The position numbers and the translations under genes are program-made. The notes under the pieces are model-generated. The model saw nothing but the letters and a program-made list of their open reading frames with translations, was not told where the DNA came from and made no database searches. This document shows, one piece after another, positions 8,153 through 18,400 of a stretch of 64,000 bases of DNA (within the stretch, counting starts at the first letter, position 1; every line of letters starts with the position of its first letter). The DNA lies in contig JAXDZG010000001.1 of NCBI GenBank assembly GCA_034086985.1, forward strand, positions 1 to 64,000, in the 5' to 3' direction. The DNA is from Phascolarctobacterium_A sp034086985 (lineage in GTDB: Bacteria; Bacillota; Negativicutes; Acidaminococcales; Acidaminococcaceae).

Positions 8153-8198
8153 ACACAAAACGAGCCGCTGACATGTAGAAAGCGACTCGTTTTGCGTG
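8153..8198. terminator. Long imperfect hairpin
   Basis: CACAAAACGAG (from 8153) pairs with CTCGTTTTGCGTG (to 8198) with an internal CGCT/AGCG stem. It could end minus-strand transcription coming from mobA, or lie in the leader of the HNH gene. Confidence 0.5.
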
Positions 8199-8288
8199 AA
8201 CTTTTTTATTTTTTCCTTCCTATATTTATTACATATATGGATAACTCGGCGTTTTTTTTGTTGACGAGAGAGTTGACGTATCAGTAAA

Positions 8289-8319
8289 GCCGGAGTAAGG
8301 CATGAGGGCTTACTCCGGC
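8289..8319. terminator. Perfect 11-bp hairpin
   Basis: GCCGGAGTAAG (8289-8299) and CTTACTCCGGC (8309-8319) are perfect inverted repeats around a 9-nt loop. There is no strong T-run on either side. It lies in the roughly 440-bp stretch between the HNH gene and mobA, which otherwise holds no gene I can support. Confidence 0.5.
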
Positions 8320-8505
8320 TGCAATTGTTTCCCTTCTCGATTAAGGCAAAAAGTATTGCCGTGGGCATACATAGAGTTAATAATGCTTAAGGTTGTATTC
8401 TGCTCTTCCCATAGGATGGCATGTTTTTTGTCCTCACAGTCTGTTTGCCGTTTTCCGGAGAAAAACCTGATTCTATTTCTTTTTATGAATCTAAGTACCT
8501 ATAAA

Positions 8506-8554
8506 TTTCTAAAGTCCAAGCTGTTACTTTGGAAGGAACAGCTGGCTTTAGAAA
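8506..8554 (-). terminator. Hairpin behind mobA
   Basis: TTTCTAAAG (8506-8514) with CTTTAGAAA (8546-8554), and inside them GCTGTT (8520-8525) with AACAGC (8537-8542). It sits two bases after the mobA stop and most likely ends that transcript, with a short T-rich tail on the minus strand. Confidence 0.6.
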
Positions 8555-8556
8555 TC

Positions 8557-10191
8557 TTAACGTTCTTTGTATTGCCTTTGAACTGCTTTCTTGTGTTCTT
8601 CGTTTTTGATGTTTTGATTTTGTGCTTTTTCTTTTTGTTTTTGAAATTCTTCAGGTATAAGATTTTTAATTTGGATAATTTTTTCGATAGCTTTTTGAGG
8701 TTCTTTGATGTTAATCTCCTGGATAAGTTTTAGAATTTTAGGTTCAGGGATTTGTTCATTTGTATTGCTGATGTTACTCTTAAGCTCCTGAGTTTCTTTT
8801 TTTAGTAGCTTAAAAATTTTGGCTTCTTCGTATTTTTTGGTTGCTTTTTCTCTGGCATCTGTCATTGATTTTTTTAGTCTGGCTAAAAAATAATCGTAGC
8901 GTTTTTTGGCAACCGGTTTGTTTTTGATACTTAGTATTTGGTCTTCGAGGTATTTGATTTGTTCCTGTGTTGCTCTGATAAGGAGGTTAAGTCTGTGTTC
9001 TTCGTTGGGCGTCAATCTGTTTTCATTCTTCAGATGTTTCTTTTTTGAGATATAGGATTCAAGATTGTTTTTTGCCTTTTTAAGTTTCTTGACACGTCCT
9101 CTGGTGACAAAGTTCATTGCCATGAAGCTCCGAATTTCTTTGTTGGCGTAAATGTTGTTGTAAAGATTTACGTAGGCAGTATTATTGTTGATTCGGATAT
9201 TGGATTTTGTTTCGATGTCGTTTATAACTTTTATGAGGTCTGTACCTGTAATAAATTCTTCGGTTTCTATCAGTGCAGTCTTTGCAGCTTTTTTAAGTTT
9301 GTTGGCTTCGTATTTTGATTTCTTGAACTGATATTCCAAACGGTTTAATAGTTCTTCTGCAGTGTTAATATCAAAGTCTATTACTTGTTTAAATACATCC
9401 CAATGGTCATTATTGAGTTGGATGGGGATAGGCTTGGAGTGATCAATCGCAGTTGACTCTTCGAATATTTTCTGCATTTTACGCCAGTGTTTTTGTTTTA
9501 TGTGTCTGAAGGGTTTGCGATCTAGAAGCTTTGCTTTGTCTAAGTCGTTTTCCGAAATTGCTTCAGCTTTTTGTTCTTCTAAAGTTTTTCCGGATATTCT
9601 GATATCGATTCCGGCTTTTGCATAACCTTCGTTAATCGCATCTGCAATCTGTTCTCTTATTTGGTTCATGAGCGGGTTTTTTCGATGACCAACATTTAAA
9701 GATATATCTTTTAAGTAGCCGCCTTTTTCAGGATTTTTTTGGTTATATCTTCTAAAGTAGAGTTCTTTAGGTTTCTCACTGATGTTAGGATCCTGAATTC
9801 GATCGCTGAACATCAGATGCATGTGAATGTTTTCATCGTTAGTAGTAAAAGCTGGTTTACTGTGGATTGCCCAGGTTCCCGCTTTGGTGTTACCGACAAT
9901 TTTTTTGACAATGTTTCGGGCAATGTCGATGTTTTCTTCGTGACTTAGTTCACAGGGGAGTGCTATAATCAGTTGCCTGAAAACTACTCCGTTTCTTCTT
10001 TCGAATTTGTCGGCAGCTTCAAAAAACTCTCTGCCGTTTTTGGCCCATGACGGTAGATTGAAGTCTTCGGTAGCAACAAGTTCCTGCTTGATTTTTTCGC
10101 CGGAGAAAGATTTTTCTCTTGCAATATAGTCTCGCCTTTTAGCTCCTTGTCCCTTGTGTCCGGTTGACATCCGTACAAAATATGTTGCCAA
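8557..10191 (-). CDS. MobA/MobL family relaxase
   Basis: 544 residues. The N-terminal third is a MobA/MobL nickase: FVRMSTGHKGQGAKRRDYIA at the start, H110, and the metal-binding NIHMHLMFSDR (H123, H125). The remaining 350 residues are lysine- and glutamate-rich, probably coiled coil. It would nick oriT and lead the strand during mobilisation. The apparent start is TTG 10191; an internal ATG (M8) is possible. No type IV secretion genes are in the window, so the element looks mobilisable by a helper rather than self-transmissible. Confidence 0.88.
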   Translation of the reverse strand: MATYFVRMSTGHKGQGAKRRDYIAREKSFSGEKIKQELVATEDFNLPSWAKNGREFFEAADKFERRNGVVFRQLIIALPCELSHEENIDIARNIVKKIVGNTKAGTWAIHSKPAFTTNDENIHMHLMFSDRIQDPNISEKPKELYFRRYNQKNPEKGGYLKDISLNVGHRKNPLMNQIREQIADAINEGYAKAGIDIRISGKTLEEQKAEAISENDLDKAKLLDRKPFRHIKQKHWRKMQKIFEESTAIDHSKPIPIQLNNDHWDVFKQVIDFDINTAEELLNRLEYQFKKSKYEANKLKKAAKTALIETEEFITGTDLIKVINDIETKSNIRINNNTAYVNLYNNIYANKEIRSFMAMNFVTRGRVKKLKKAKNNLESYISKKKHLKNENRLTPNEEHRLNLLIRATQEQIKYLEDQILSIKNKPVAKKRYDYFLARLKKSMTDAREKATKKYEEAKIFKLLKKETQELKSNISNTNEQIPEPKILKLIQEINIKEPQKAIEKIIQIKNLIPEEFQKQKEKAQNQNIKNEEHKKAVQRQYKER

Positions 10192-10433
10192 TTTTCTCTT
10201 GACATCCTTTCTACTGGATTAAAGATATAAGTTTTATCTTCTCTAAAATTATAAAACAATAACCGTAATAAATAGTTAACAATGTGGAATGTCTTTGTGA
10301 ATGGAGAAAATTTTTTGGCTAAAATTTCAAAGGAGTTCAAAGAAACTATTAATTGGGCAGATGGTGGTGTTTTTTGAGGTTTTTGGAAACTCCGGGATTA
10401 GTACTTTAGGGATTTTTTGTTAATTAAATTTTT

Positions 10434-10556
10434 CCACCGCCTGTCGCTGGGGTGGAGATGGTAGACAGCTTCTGACGCATCGAAGTGATATACTTATGGT
10501 AGTGGTAGATTTAAATGGTAGTGGTAGTGGCCTGCTAAAATGTTTTAGGAGCAGGT
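10434..10556. other. Candidate oriT/intergenic control region
   Basis: The 436-bp gap between mobA and the defence block is rich in small symmetric elements. CCACC (10434) pairs with GGTGG (10451). CTGTC (10441) can alternatively pair with GACAG (10464). AAGTGATATACTT (10481-10493) is near-palindromic. A TGGTAGTGGTAG unit occurs twice, and CCTGCT (10531) pairs with AGCAGG (10551). The position directly upstream of a relaxase suits an oriT, but no nic site was recognised. The gap also has to hold a promoter for the next gene. Confidence 0.35.
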
Positions 10557-10627
10557 AGAGGGATTTGGCAGTAAATGTCAAATTATTATACTTGTAAATG
10601 TGTAGAAATATGGGTGGGGGAATTAAT

Positions 10628-13600
10628 ATGACTAAGATTGACGACCTATATATTAAATATGGGAATGTTGACCCGAATGATCTTACTAAAAATAGTGCTG
10701 ATGCCTTAAGGGAAAAGCTATCTGCATTTCAAAAAAATGATTTGCAAACTATGTCAGATCATAAAAAATATATTGAGCTATTGGCAAAGTGTCGTTCCTT
10801 TAGTTACGAGTCCATGAAAACATTAGGAAGCCAGTTTTTGAAAACCTTAGGTTCCCTCCTTGCTGTTGGTGAGGACGGCGTATATACTAATAAAATGCGT
10901 TTCCTCTATGAGCTAATTCAAAATGTGGATGATTGTGACTATGAAGATATAAGCGATTGTAACCTAGAAGTATTTTTTGAAAGAAGCAATGAAAATACAG
11001 CAAAGATTGTGTTTACATATAATGAGTTAGGATTCACGCCTGCTAATGTGTTTGCCATTACTGGTATTGCAGAAGCGGCAAAGAATGTTTCTGAAGAGAA
11101 GGTAGAAATAGGAGAAAAAGGCATAGGTTTTAAATCTGTATTTGGCATTGCCGACAAGGTATACATCCAAAGTGGCAGATTTTCATTTTATTTTACAAAA
11201 GATAATATTATTGTTCCTGTCCCATTCTATGATGATTTTAAAGAAGTACAAGGAACAAAATTGACCATAGTTACGGATAGGGATACCGCAAGAAGCATAT
11301 ATAGTAACATAGCAAACACATACGCGAAGAAAGAAGCCATATTAAAGCAAAATCCCATTTTGTTTTTGAATAAATTGACTCATTTGAAAATCTATCAGGA
11401 TGGATTCGACTATGTTGAGTTTAACGTGGAGAGAAAGAACCCAGGTAATATTTGTGGTATGGCTTTTGAAGATAACGTAAAAGTATCTGTCAGAATGAAG
11501 CAAAGAAGGCCTGGCATTGGTAATGATGTTGAGATCAATCAAGAGATAAACTGTGTTAGGTATATTATGCCCATCGTGTACGGTCGTAAGGAATGCCAAT
11601 CTAGATATGGTGAAGATACTAGGTTTATGAGAAAACGGCATGATTTAATTGCTATTGTGCCATTGGATTCTGACTATGGTAACGAGAAGGGATTGCTGTA
11701 TTCTTTTTTACCGACACAGATAGAAATCCAAGCCCCTATAGTTCTGCATGTGCCTTTCAAATTAGATGGCTCTCGTGAATATGTGGATCCTCAGGGGTAC
11801 AATAGTTGGTTTAAATTTACAATTGAGCATGTTGAGATATTTGTCAAAGCGGTGTATAGACATCTGTGTACTATTGTTAAAAACAGAATATGTTCTTATA
11901 TCCCAAGGAAAAACACTTACTTCTTTTATTGCTCTAATGATAAGGTAAGGTGTATTTGTACTGGTGGTCTATTAGGAGAAAGTATAGTACAAGAAAGCAT
12001 ATTTATCTCTGATGATGGGAAGTACTATAGTGCCAATAACGTTGTTTTTATTGAAAAAGGAGAATTGAAGTGTAAGGTAGAAGTGCTACACAGACTTTTG
12101 AGACATCATAAAAAGTTATTTGTTCCTAGTGCTTTATCTGATGGTATTTTGCCTAAAATGGATGCTTATGGTGTTGACGTAATAAGGGATGTATCAAGTA
12201 GACTTTTGTCGCTTGCTTGGCAAGATGAATTACGTTTTGATGAAATAGCAGATGTTTTGGTAGATCTTCCAAGTCAAAAAATCATCGATGAATTAAATGC
12301 AAATAAGTTTAGATTTTATATAAGGCCTGCACAAATCAAATCCATTGCACATCACAAAAACTTTAAGGATGCGTTTACCAAATATGGCCGGGATTTTGTT
12401 ATGCGGTACCATAATAGTATTGTCATGGCTCATGAAGATATTCCCTGTATGACCGCTGAACAGAAGGAAGTATTATCAGGTTTAATTGATGGTTCAACTT
12501 TGGATGCGAAACTCATAAGCTATCTAAAAGCCATCAATTTAAATATTTTAGTTCTTGACACTGGTATTGACGGCTTTTATTTTGTCGCTAACAATGGAGT
12601 AGTTTTAGATAAGGCTACTGCTTTATCTGCTTTCGGCGCCTTTTGTGATTTTTACGATAAAAATAAAACATTCATGGCTGTTTTGCGTATAAGGCAGGCT
12701 ACCGAGACATTAAACTCTAAAGAGGTTGAAACTTTATCTAATGCTGATTACCTTGAAAAACTTCAGGCAGTTCGTTCCAGCTTAGTGAATGCTTATGGTC
12801 CTGTTGTTTACAAACGCTATATTCAGATAGTCAACAGTGCAAGTGGCAATAAGAATAGGTTTATTAATGAACTGCTGCAGAATGTGGATGATTGTAACTA
12901 TCCAGAAGATGAGATTCCAACTGTAAAAATGGAACTCAAGGATGGTAAGCTGGATTTGCGCTACAATGAGGTTGGTTTTACTAAGAGCAATGTTCGTTCT
13001 ATTACTGCTATTGGTGAATCTACCAAGAAAAAGATTCAGACAGGCAATGTAATTGGTGAAAAAGGCATAGGCTTTAAATCGGTTTTTGAAGTTGCAGAAA
13101 AAGTAACTATTCATAGCAATGGGTTTGATTTTGTATTAACAAGTGATAAACCGACAGTACCTAATAAATGTACTCCTATGAATGATCTTAGTGGTACCGT
13201 AATGAGATTTACCATGAAGGATCCTAATTACGAGTTACCTAATAGTGATAAAATTCTCCAATTGTGTCTTTGCTTGAAAAAACTAAAGCATATTGAAATC
13301 GGCGATACCATTATTGATATTAATGATATTGATGATAAGCGTGTGATTGTTGTAAATGGTGAGATTAAGAAGTTTAATAAATATACTTATAGTTTTAAAG
13401 TGAATGACCAGAATGCAATTAAAGAACGAAGCGATGGACATAGGAGAATATCTTCTGAGCAGAGCATAAATTTTTATACTTCCAAGGATTATAAACCGGA
13501 AAAAAGATTCCTGTATTCAGGATTACCTACAGAAGTTCAAACTAATATTTCTCTTATTATAGATGCTCCATTTGAGCTTACGACAGCAAGGGATAGTGTG

Positions 13601-15433
13601 CTGCAGAACCAATGGAATAATTATATCCGTTCAGCTTTTTATAACGCACTTGCACGCTTTATGGAAGATAAGAAAGAGGAGTACGGCATTGATGTTTTGC
13701 AGTTTGCTGGCTACAAGAGTCAAAATAACGAAGTAAGCTTCAGTGTTTTTGATAGTGCATATTTAAACGATGTTCCATGGCTGGATAAACTGAAAAAATT
13801 ACAAGTACTGCCTTGCCTTATCCATGAAAATATTTGGGTAAGTGCTAGTCGTGGCAATTGTAAGGTTATTCCAGATGTCGTAGCCGAATTTATTTTGGAA
13901 AACCGTAATACTGGAGATGAGCTGGGAACAACTATTATTAATTCTATGAATAAAAGTCAATACAACGGCTTGTTACAGTATCTAGGTTGTGAATTCATTC
14001 CTCACGAAAAGAGCATTAGTTTTATTAAAAAATATGTAAATGCTTTTGTTTATCAACCTAAGCTACAAAGTGCTCTTTACAAGTATCTGGGCAATCCTCA
14101 GTATGCATTTAATAGAAATGATAAAATCGCTCCATTAATTGCTAGTATGCCCATCTTCCCAATACGTGAAAGAATGGGTAATCTTGTAGGAACTAATTAT
14201 ATTTCCGCTGCGGATGGCACCATCTATCATCATGTATCTTATGTTTCTGATCAACAAATTAAAGTGCTTGATTCAGAGAGGATGTCTGTGGAAATGGCAA
14301 ATCGTATTTTGAGTCCTAAATATGCCATTCCACCTTTAACTCAACAGGTACTTGATAAGGTATATCAGGATAACCTTGTATACATGATAGAACACGACAA
14401 TGATATGGCTAAGATAGCGTCATACTTAAAATCTGAATATGATACCAATCGTAGTTCATTTATTAAGTGTAGATATACATTATTAGGACTACTGAACGAA
14501 ATTCCGATGAAAATGCAAAGCAATGAGTATAGTCGTGGTAGAAAATTTGTTTCTGATAAGAATAAGATATTCTATGGTCAAGCAATACAAAATCTGCTTA
14601 TCCATGACGATTACCTTGATTTGGCCAGGTATTTGGGATGTCCTGATATTGATAATGTTACATTTGAGGATTATGATGGTTTGTTTTTAGATAATATGGA
14701 TGCAGACGATATTCAGGATATCTTGGATAATGATTTAAAAAATAGATATGATATACTTGTGGGGATGATTGGTCAGGGTGTTATTAGTGATGAACTAGTA
14801 GAAGAATTTGGACTTGAATATTATAGAGGACGTAATGTTTCAACAGAGCCTGTTGCTAGCCCAGAGGATTTTCCTAGTCAAAAAGTTGGTAGCTATAGTT
14901 TTGTCATGGGACAAGTTAATAGGAAAATGCAATATCCAAATATTTACCAGCCTGTAGAAGTTACTATTTGGCAGCCCAATGAGGCAATTTATCCTGAAGC
15001 ATATCTTTATAATCAATACTCAAGTAAAATGGATGACAATGCTTGTTTTTGCCAAATGTGTGGGAAAAGGTTTAATAGAAACTATGTCCAAAAGGTTAGC
15101 ATAGTGCCCGAGCCTAGCTACGCATGGGATGAAATGTATCTAAGCCTGTGTTTACATTGCGCTTCTGATTATAGGAGCATGCGTCGCAATAACCGCATTA
15201 TGGCACAATTAAAAGCTGATATTAGTACTACAAATCCAGAGGGATGGGGTGTTATTGAAATAGACATTCCTGATGTACAAAAAACTATAAAATTTACTGG
15301 TGCTCATTTTGCAAAAGTGAAGGCCATTCTTGGTGCTGAAAGCAAAATAACAACTAAAACAAAGCGAGATGTCCATAAAGAGGAAAAGGCTAAAAAGAAG
15401 TCCAAGGAAGTGATTTTTGATGATTTCGACTGA
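10628..15433 (+). CDS. Giant protein with two sacsin-like GHKL ATPase domains
   Basis: 1601 residues from ATG 10628, seven bases after GGGTGGGGG. Two GHKL ATPase modules are visible. The first has LYELIQNVDDCDY (N99) and GEKGIGFKSVF (G162-). The second has INELLQNVDDCNY (N752) and GEKGIGFKSVF (G810-). This is the sacsin N-terminal ATPase type, related to HSP90 folds. The C-terminal part carries a CFCQMCG...CLHC zinc-binding pair and ends in a lysine-rich tail. The stop overlaps the start of the SNF2 helicase, so the two are coupled. Proteins of this kind occur in defence islands. The exact role, for example remodelling or sensing, is not known to me. Confidence 0.8.
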   Translation: MTKIDDLYIKYGNVDPNDLTKNSADALREKLSAFQKNDLQTMSDHKKYIELLAKCRSFSYESMKTLGSQFLKTLGSLLAVGEDGVYTNKMRFLYELIQNVDDCDYEDISDCNLEVFFERSNENTAKIVFTYNELGFTPANVFAITGIAEAAKNVSEEKVEIGEKGIGFKSVFGIADKVYIQSGRFSFYFTKDNIIVPVPFYDDFKEVQGTKLTIVTDRDTARSIYSNIANTYAKKEAILKQNPILFLNKLTHLKIYQDGFDYVEFNVERKNPGNICGMAFEDNVKVSVRMKQRRPGIGNDVEINQEINCVRYIMPIVYGRKECQSRYGEDTRFMRKRHDLIAIVPLDSDYGNEKGLLYSFLPTQIEIQAPIVLHVPFKLDGSREYVDPQGYNSWFKFTIEHVEIFVKAVYRHLCTIVKNRICSYIPRKNTYFFYCSNDKVRCICTGGLLGESIVQESIFISDDGKYYSANNVVFIEKGELKCKVEVLHRLLRHHKKLFVPSALSDGILPKMDAYGVDVIRDVSSRLLSLAWQDELRFDEIADVLVDLPSQKIIDELNANKFRFYIRPAQIKSIAHHKNFKDAFTKYGRDFVMRYHNSIVMAHEDIPCMTAEQKEVLSGLIDGSTLDAKLISYLKAINLNILVLDTGIDGFYFVANNGVVLDKATALSAFGAFCDFYDKNKTFMAVLRIRQATETLNSKEVETLSNADYLEKLQAVRSSLVNAYGPVVYKRYIQIVNSASGNKNRFINELLQNVDDCNYPEDEIPTVKMELKDGKLDLRYNEVGFTKSNVRSITAIGESTKKKIQTGNVIGEKGIGFKSVFEVAEKVTIHSNGFDFVLTSDKPTVPNKCTPMNDLSGTVMRFTMKDPNYELPNSDKILQLCLCLKKLKHIEIGDTIIDINDIDDKRVIVVNGEIKKFNKYTYSFKVNDQNAIKERSDGHRRISSEQSINFYTSKDYKPEKRFLYSGLPTEVQTNISLIIDAPFELTTARDSVLQNQWNNYIRSAFYNALARFMEDKKEEYGIDVLQFAGYKSQNNEVSFSVFDSAYLNDVPWLDKLKKLQVLPCLIHENIWVSASRGNCKVIPDVVAEFILENRNTGDELGTTIINSMNKSQYNGLLQYLGCEFIPHEKSISFIKKYVNAFVYQPKLQSALYKYLGNPQYAFNRNDKIAPLIASMPIFPIRERMGNLVGTNYISAADGTIYHHVSYVSDQQIKVLDSERMSVEMANRILSPKYAIPPLTQQVLDKVYQDNLVYMIEHDNDMAKIASYLKSEYDTNRSSFIKCRYTLLGLLNEIPMKMQSNEYSRGRKFVSDKNKIFYGQAIQNLLIHDDYLDLARYLGCPDIDNVTFEDYDGLFLDNMDADDIQDILDNDLKNRYDILVGMIGQGVISDELVEEFGLEYYRGRNVSTEPVASPEDFPSQKVGSYSFVMGQVNRKMQYPNIYQPVEVTIWQPNEAIYPEAYLYNQYSSKMDDNACFCQMCGKRFNRNYVQKVSIVPEPSYAWDEMYLSLCLHCASDYRSMRRNNRIMAQLKADISTTNPEGWGVIEIDIPDVQKTIKFTGAHFAKVKAILGAESKITTKTKRDVHKEEKAKKKSKEVIFDDFD

Positions 15434-18400
15434 TATAGTAAGTGAAATAACAAAATATGAGCTAATACTAAATGGAACATTAACCAAATGGCTGCAAAAG
15501 TATCTTCCGGCTATAACTAAAAATTGGTGGCACGATTTGGTACTATCCAGTTTAACCCCTATTCAGCGCTCAAACCTAGAGGCAAAGGCGGCACAGGATA
15601 TTACTGGGTTGGATTTGGCATCAAGCCTTAAGGTTTTGTTAAATAACTGGTTTTCTCTAGCTGGTATTGTGTTTCTGAATAAAAAGTATAGAAATAATGC
15701 TATTGAAATGCAGCAGGTGAGGAACAGATGGGCTCATGTCTCTACATCCGATATTAATAAAAAAACCATTTTGGCAGATCTTGAGGTTATAAAAAATCTG
15801 TTAGAAAGTTTTGATTGCCCAGCAAAAGACCTAAATGCCTTGGAGAACCTCATTATGAGTATTGAAAATGACAATGGTAGCATAGTTGTCAACCCTACTC
15901 TAATGGATGAGGTACATGCGGTAGAGCCGGTCGTTGTTCAAAATGATGATATCAATGTTGGTTCGATGGTCAAGCTTAAATCTGATCCAAGTAAGCAAGG
16001 CTACGTAACTGCAATAAACGGTAAAAAATACATGGTGTTTTTTGGCCCAGAAGGAGTGCAGCCTTTTTACAAAGAGCAGCTAATGAATGCTGCAATTGTT
16101 GAAGTAAGCAAAACAATTACCTTGGATAAACTAAAGCTGATGTTGACGGCGCACCAAATCAATAATCCTGGCAAAAGCAACCTGTATTCTCTAAATGCTG
16201 CGAGAATTGATTTTGTTCCTTATCAATTTAGGCCGGCATTAAAGATGATAAAATCTGATGAACAGCGTATCTTGATTGCTGATGACGTTGGTGTAGGTAA
16301 AACCATTGAAGCAGGTTTGATTTTAAAGGAACTAGAGGCTCGCTCAGAGGTTAAGTCAGTTTTAGTAATTTGCCCTAGAGCACTGGTAGTAGATCATAAG
16401 TGGCGCAATGAAATGCTTCGCTTTGACGAGGATTTTGCTGAGTTAGATAGTGCATCCTTGCGTCAGATCGTAGCTAATTATGATGGGGTATGGCCCGAGC
16501 GTTTTTCTAAGGCTATAATTTCATATTCTTCCTTTAATGATACTCTTTTAAATGGCACTGATCGTTATTTGGGATTGACCAAGCTAGATCCTGCTCCTCG
16601 TTTTGACCTTGTTATAGTTGATGAAGCACATCATATTCGTAATAAGGAAACTTTAGGGTATAGGGGCGTTGAAGCTTTTGTTAAGAATGCCGGTGCAGTT
16701 GTATTTCTGACTGCGACACCAATTCAAAACAGTAGCGATGATTTGTATACCTTATTGGAGCTGCTACGTAACGATATTATTAATAACAAGGAAAACTATC
16801 GGATGATGGCAGAGCCCAATCGTTTTATTACGGAAATGCTCGCTGTTGTGCGCAAGCATGAGCCCGGTTGGCAGGATAGAGTAAAAGAGCTCTATGAAAA
16901 AATTATGCATACCAAGTATGGCTATAGTGTAATGCAGCATAATCCTCGCTGGGATGTTATTAACGAAGCAGTCAACAAAGAGCAAATTACAATGGAAGAA
17001 AGAGTGGAGCTAATCAATAATATTGAAGAACTCCATACGTTTGCCGGGATTATTAACCGTACCAGAAGGAGAGATATAGGTAGTTTTTGCAAACGGAGAA
17101 CTATTACCGTTGATACCGAATTTGATGAGGCTCAGCAGGCGTTATACGATGCGTTGATGGATTTCGAAAATAAGGCTCTGCGTGCGTTGCATGGAAACGT
17201 TAATACCCGCTTTATGATGTGCACCATTATGCGCCAAGCTTCTAGTTGCTTATATGGCCTTTTGCCTTTTATTAAAGATTTTATGTATAGAAGAATTCAT
17301 GAAATTGAGGCCGATGGCGGTTTTGGCTTTGGTGAAGATGGGGAGCCTGATATGGGTGCGGAGCTGCTAAGAAAGCTTGCTGAAGAGATTAAGGATTTGG
17401 TTAAGGCTCTTCCTGAAGATGATCCTAAATTTAATAAACTATACAATGAGATTATTGTGCCCAAAATGAGTCTGGAAAACAATAAAGTGATCATTTTCTC
17501 TTCATTTAGGCATACCTTACACTATATTAGAAAGAAACTGGAAGCACAGGGTATCAGAGTGGGTCAGATTGATGGTTCGGTAGAAGATGAGGATAGAAGA
17601 ATAATAAGCCAGCGGTTTAAGAGTCAAAAAGAGGAACCGGACACAATAGATGTATTGTTATTTACTGAAGTTGGTTGCGAAGGCCTTGACTATCAGTTCT
17701 GTGATACACTAGTAAACTACGATATGCCTTGGAATCCTATGAGAATTGAACAGAGGATAGGTCGTATTGATCGTCGTGGCCAGTTGAGTGAAGCTGTAAA
17801 GATTTATAATATGATTACTAGTGGCACCATTGATGCTACCATTTATGAAAGGTGCTTGCTCAAAATCGATATTTTCGAGAATTCAATTGGCGATTGTGGC
17901 GAAATCCTTGGCAAGATCAATAAGGAAATTACCAAGATAATGTATGAGCAGGGTTTAACCGAAGAGGAACGTAATCAAAAGCTGGAAAAGATGGCTGAGA
18001 ATGATATCATAAAGATTAAAGAAATTAGGCGTCTGGAAGCGGATGAAAAGGATCTTTATGGATTTGACTTGTCATCGTACCTTATGGATAAAGAAGTTCA
18101 AGATGCAGAAAACGCATGGATATCCGGGGAGCATATGATTGCCTTAGTTGATGCATATTTGCATGAAGTTCTTGATAACGATGGTGATAAGCTGCCAGAG
18201 ACTTTCTTTGCAGGCAAGGGTGATATTAAAACGCTGATGCTGAAAAGAGAGCATAAAAAGAAGCTGTTGGATATATTGAGGGAAAATGAGCCCTTCAATA
18301 ATACCAAAGCTTTAGTAGGATGGGAGAACTACCTTAAATCTCCTAATAGGTCTTTGAGTGTAACATTTGATTTTAATGTTGCCAAGGACGAACCAAAAGT

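Noticed and set aside
8302..8733. Plus-strand 143-residue ORF near 8.5 kb
   Set aside because: Runs of phenylalanine and leucine reflect the antisense of the lysine-rich relaxase tail. It overlaps mobA and crosses the 8506-8554 hairpin.
9984..10340. Minus-strand 118-residue ORF overlapping the relaxase start
   Set aside because: It overlaps the N-terminal coding part of mobA in another frame and has no recognisable features.
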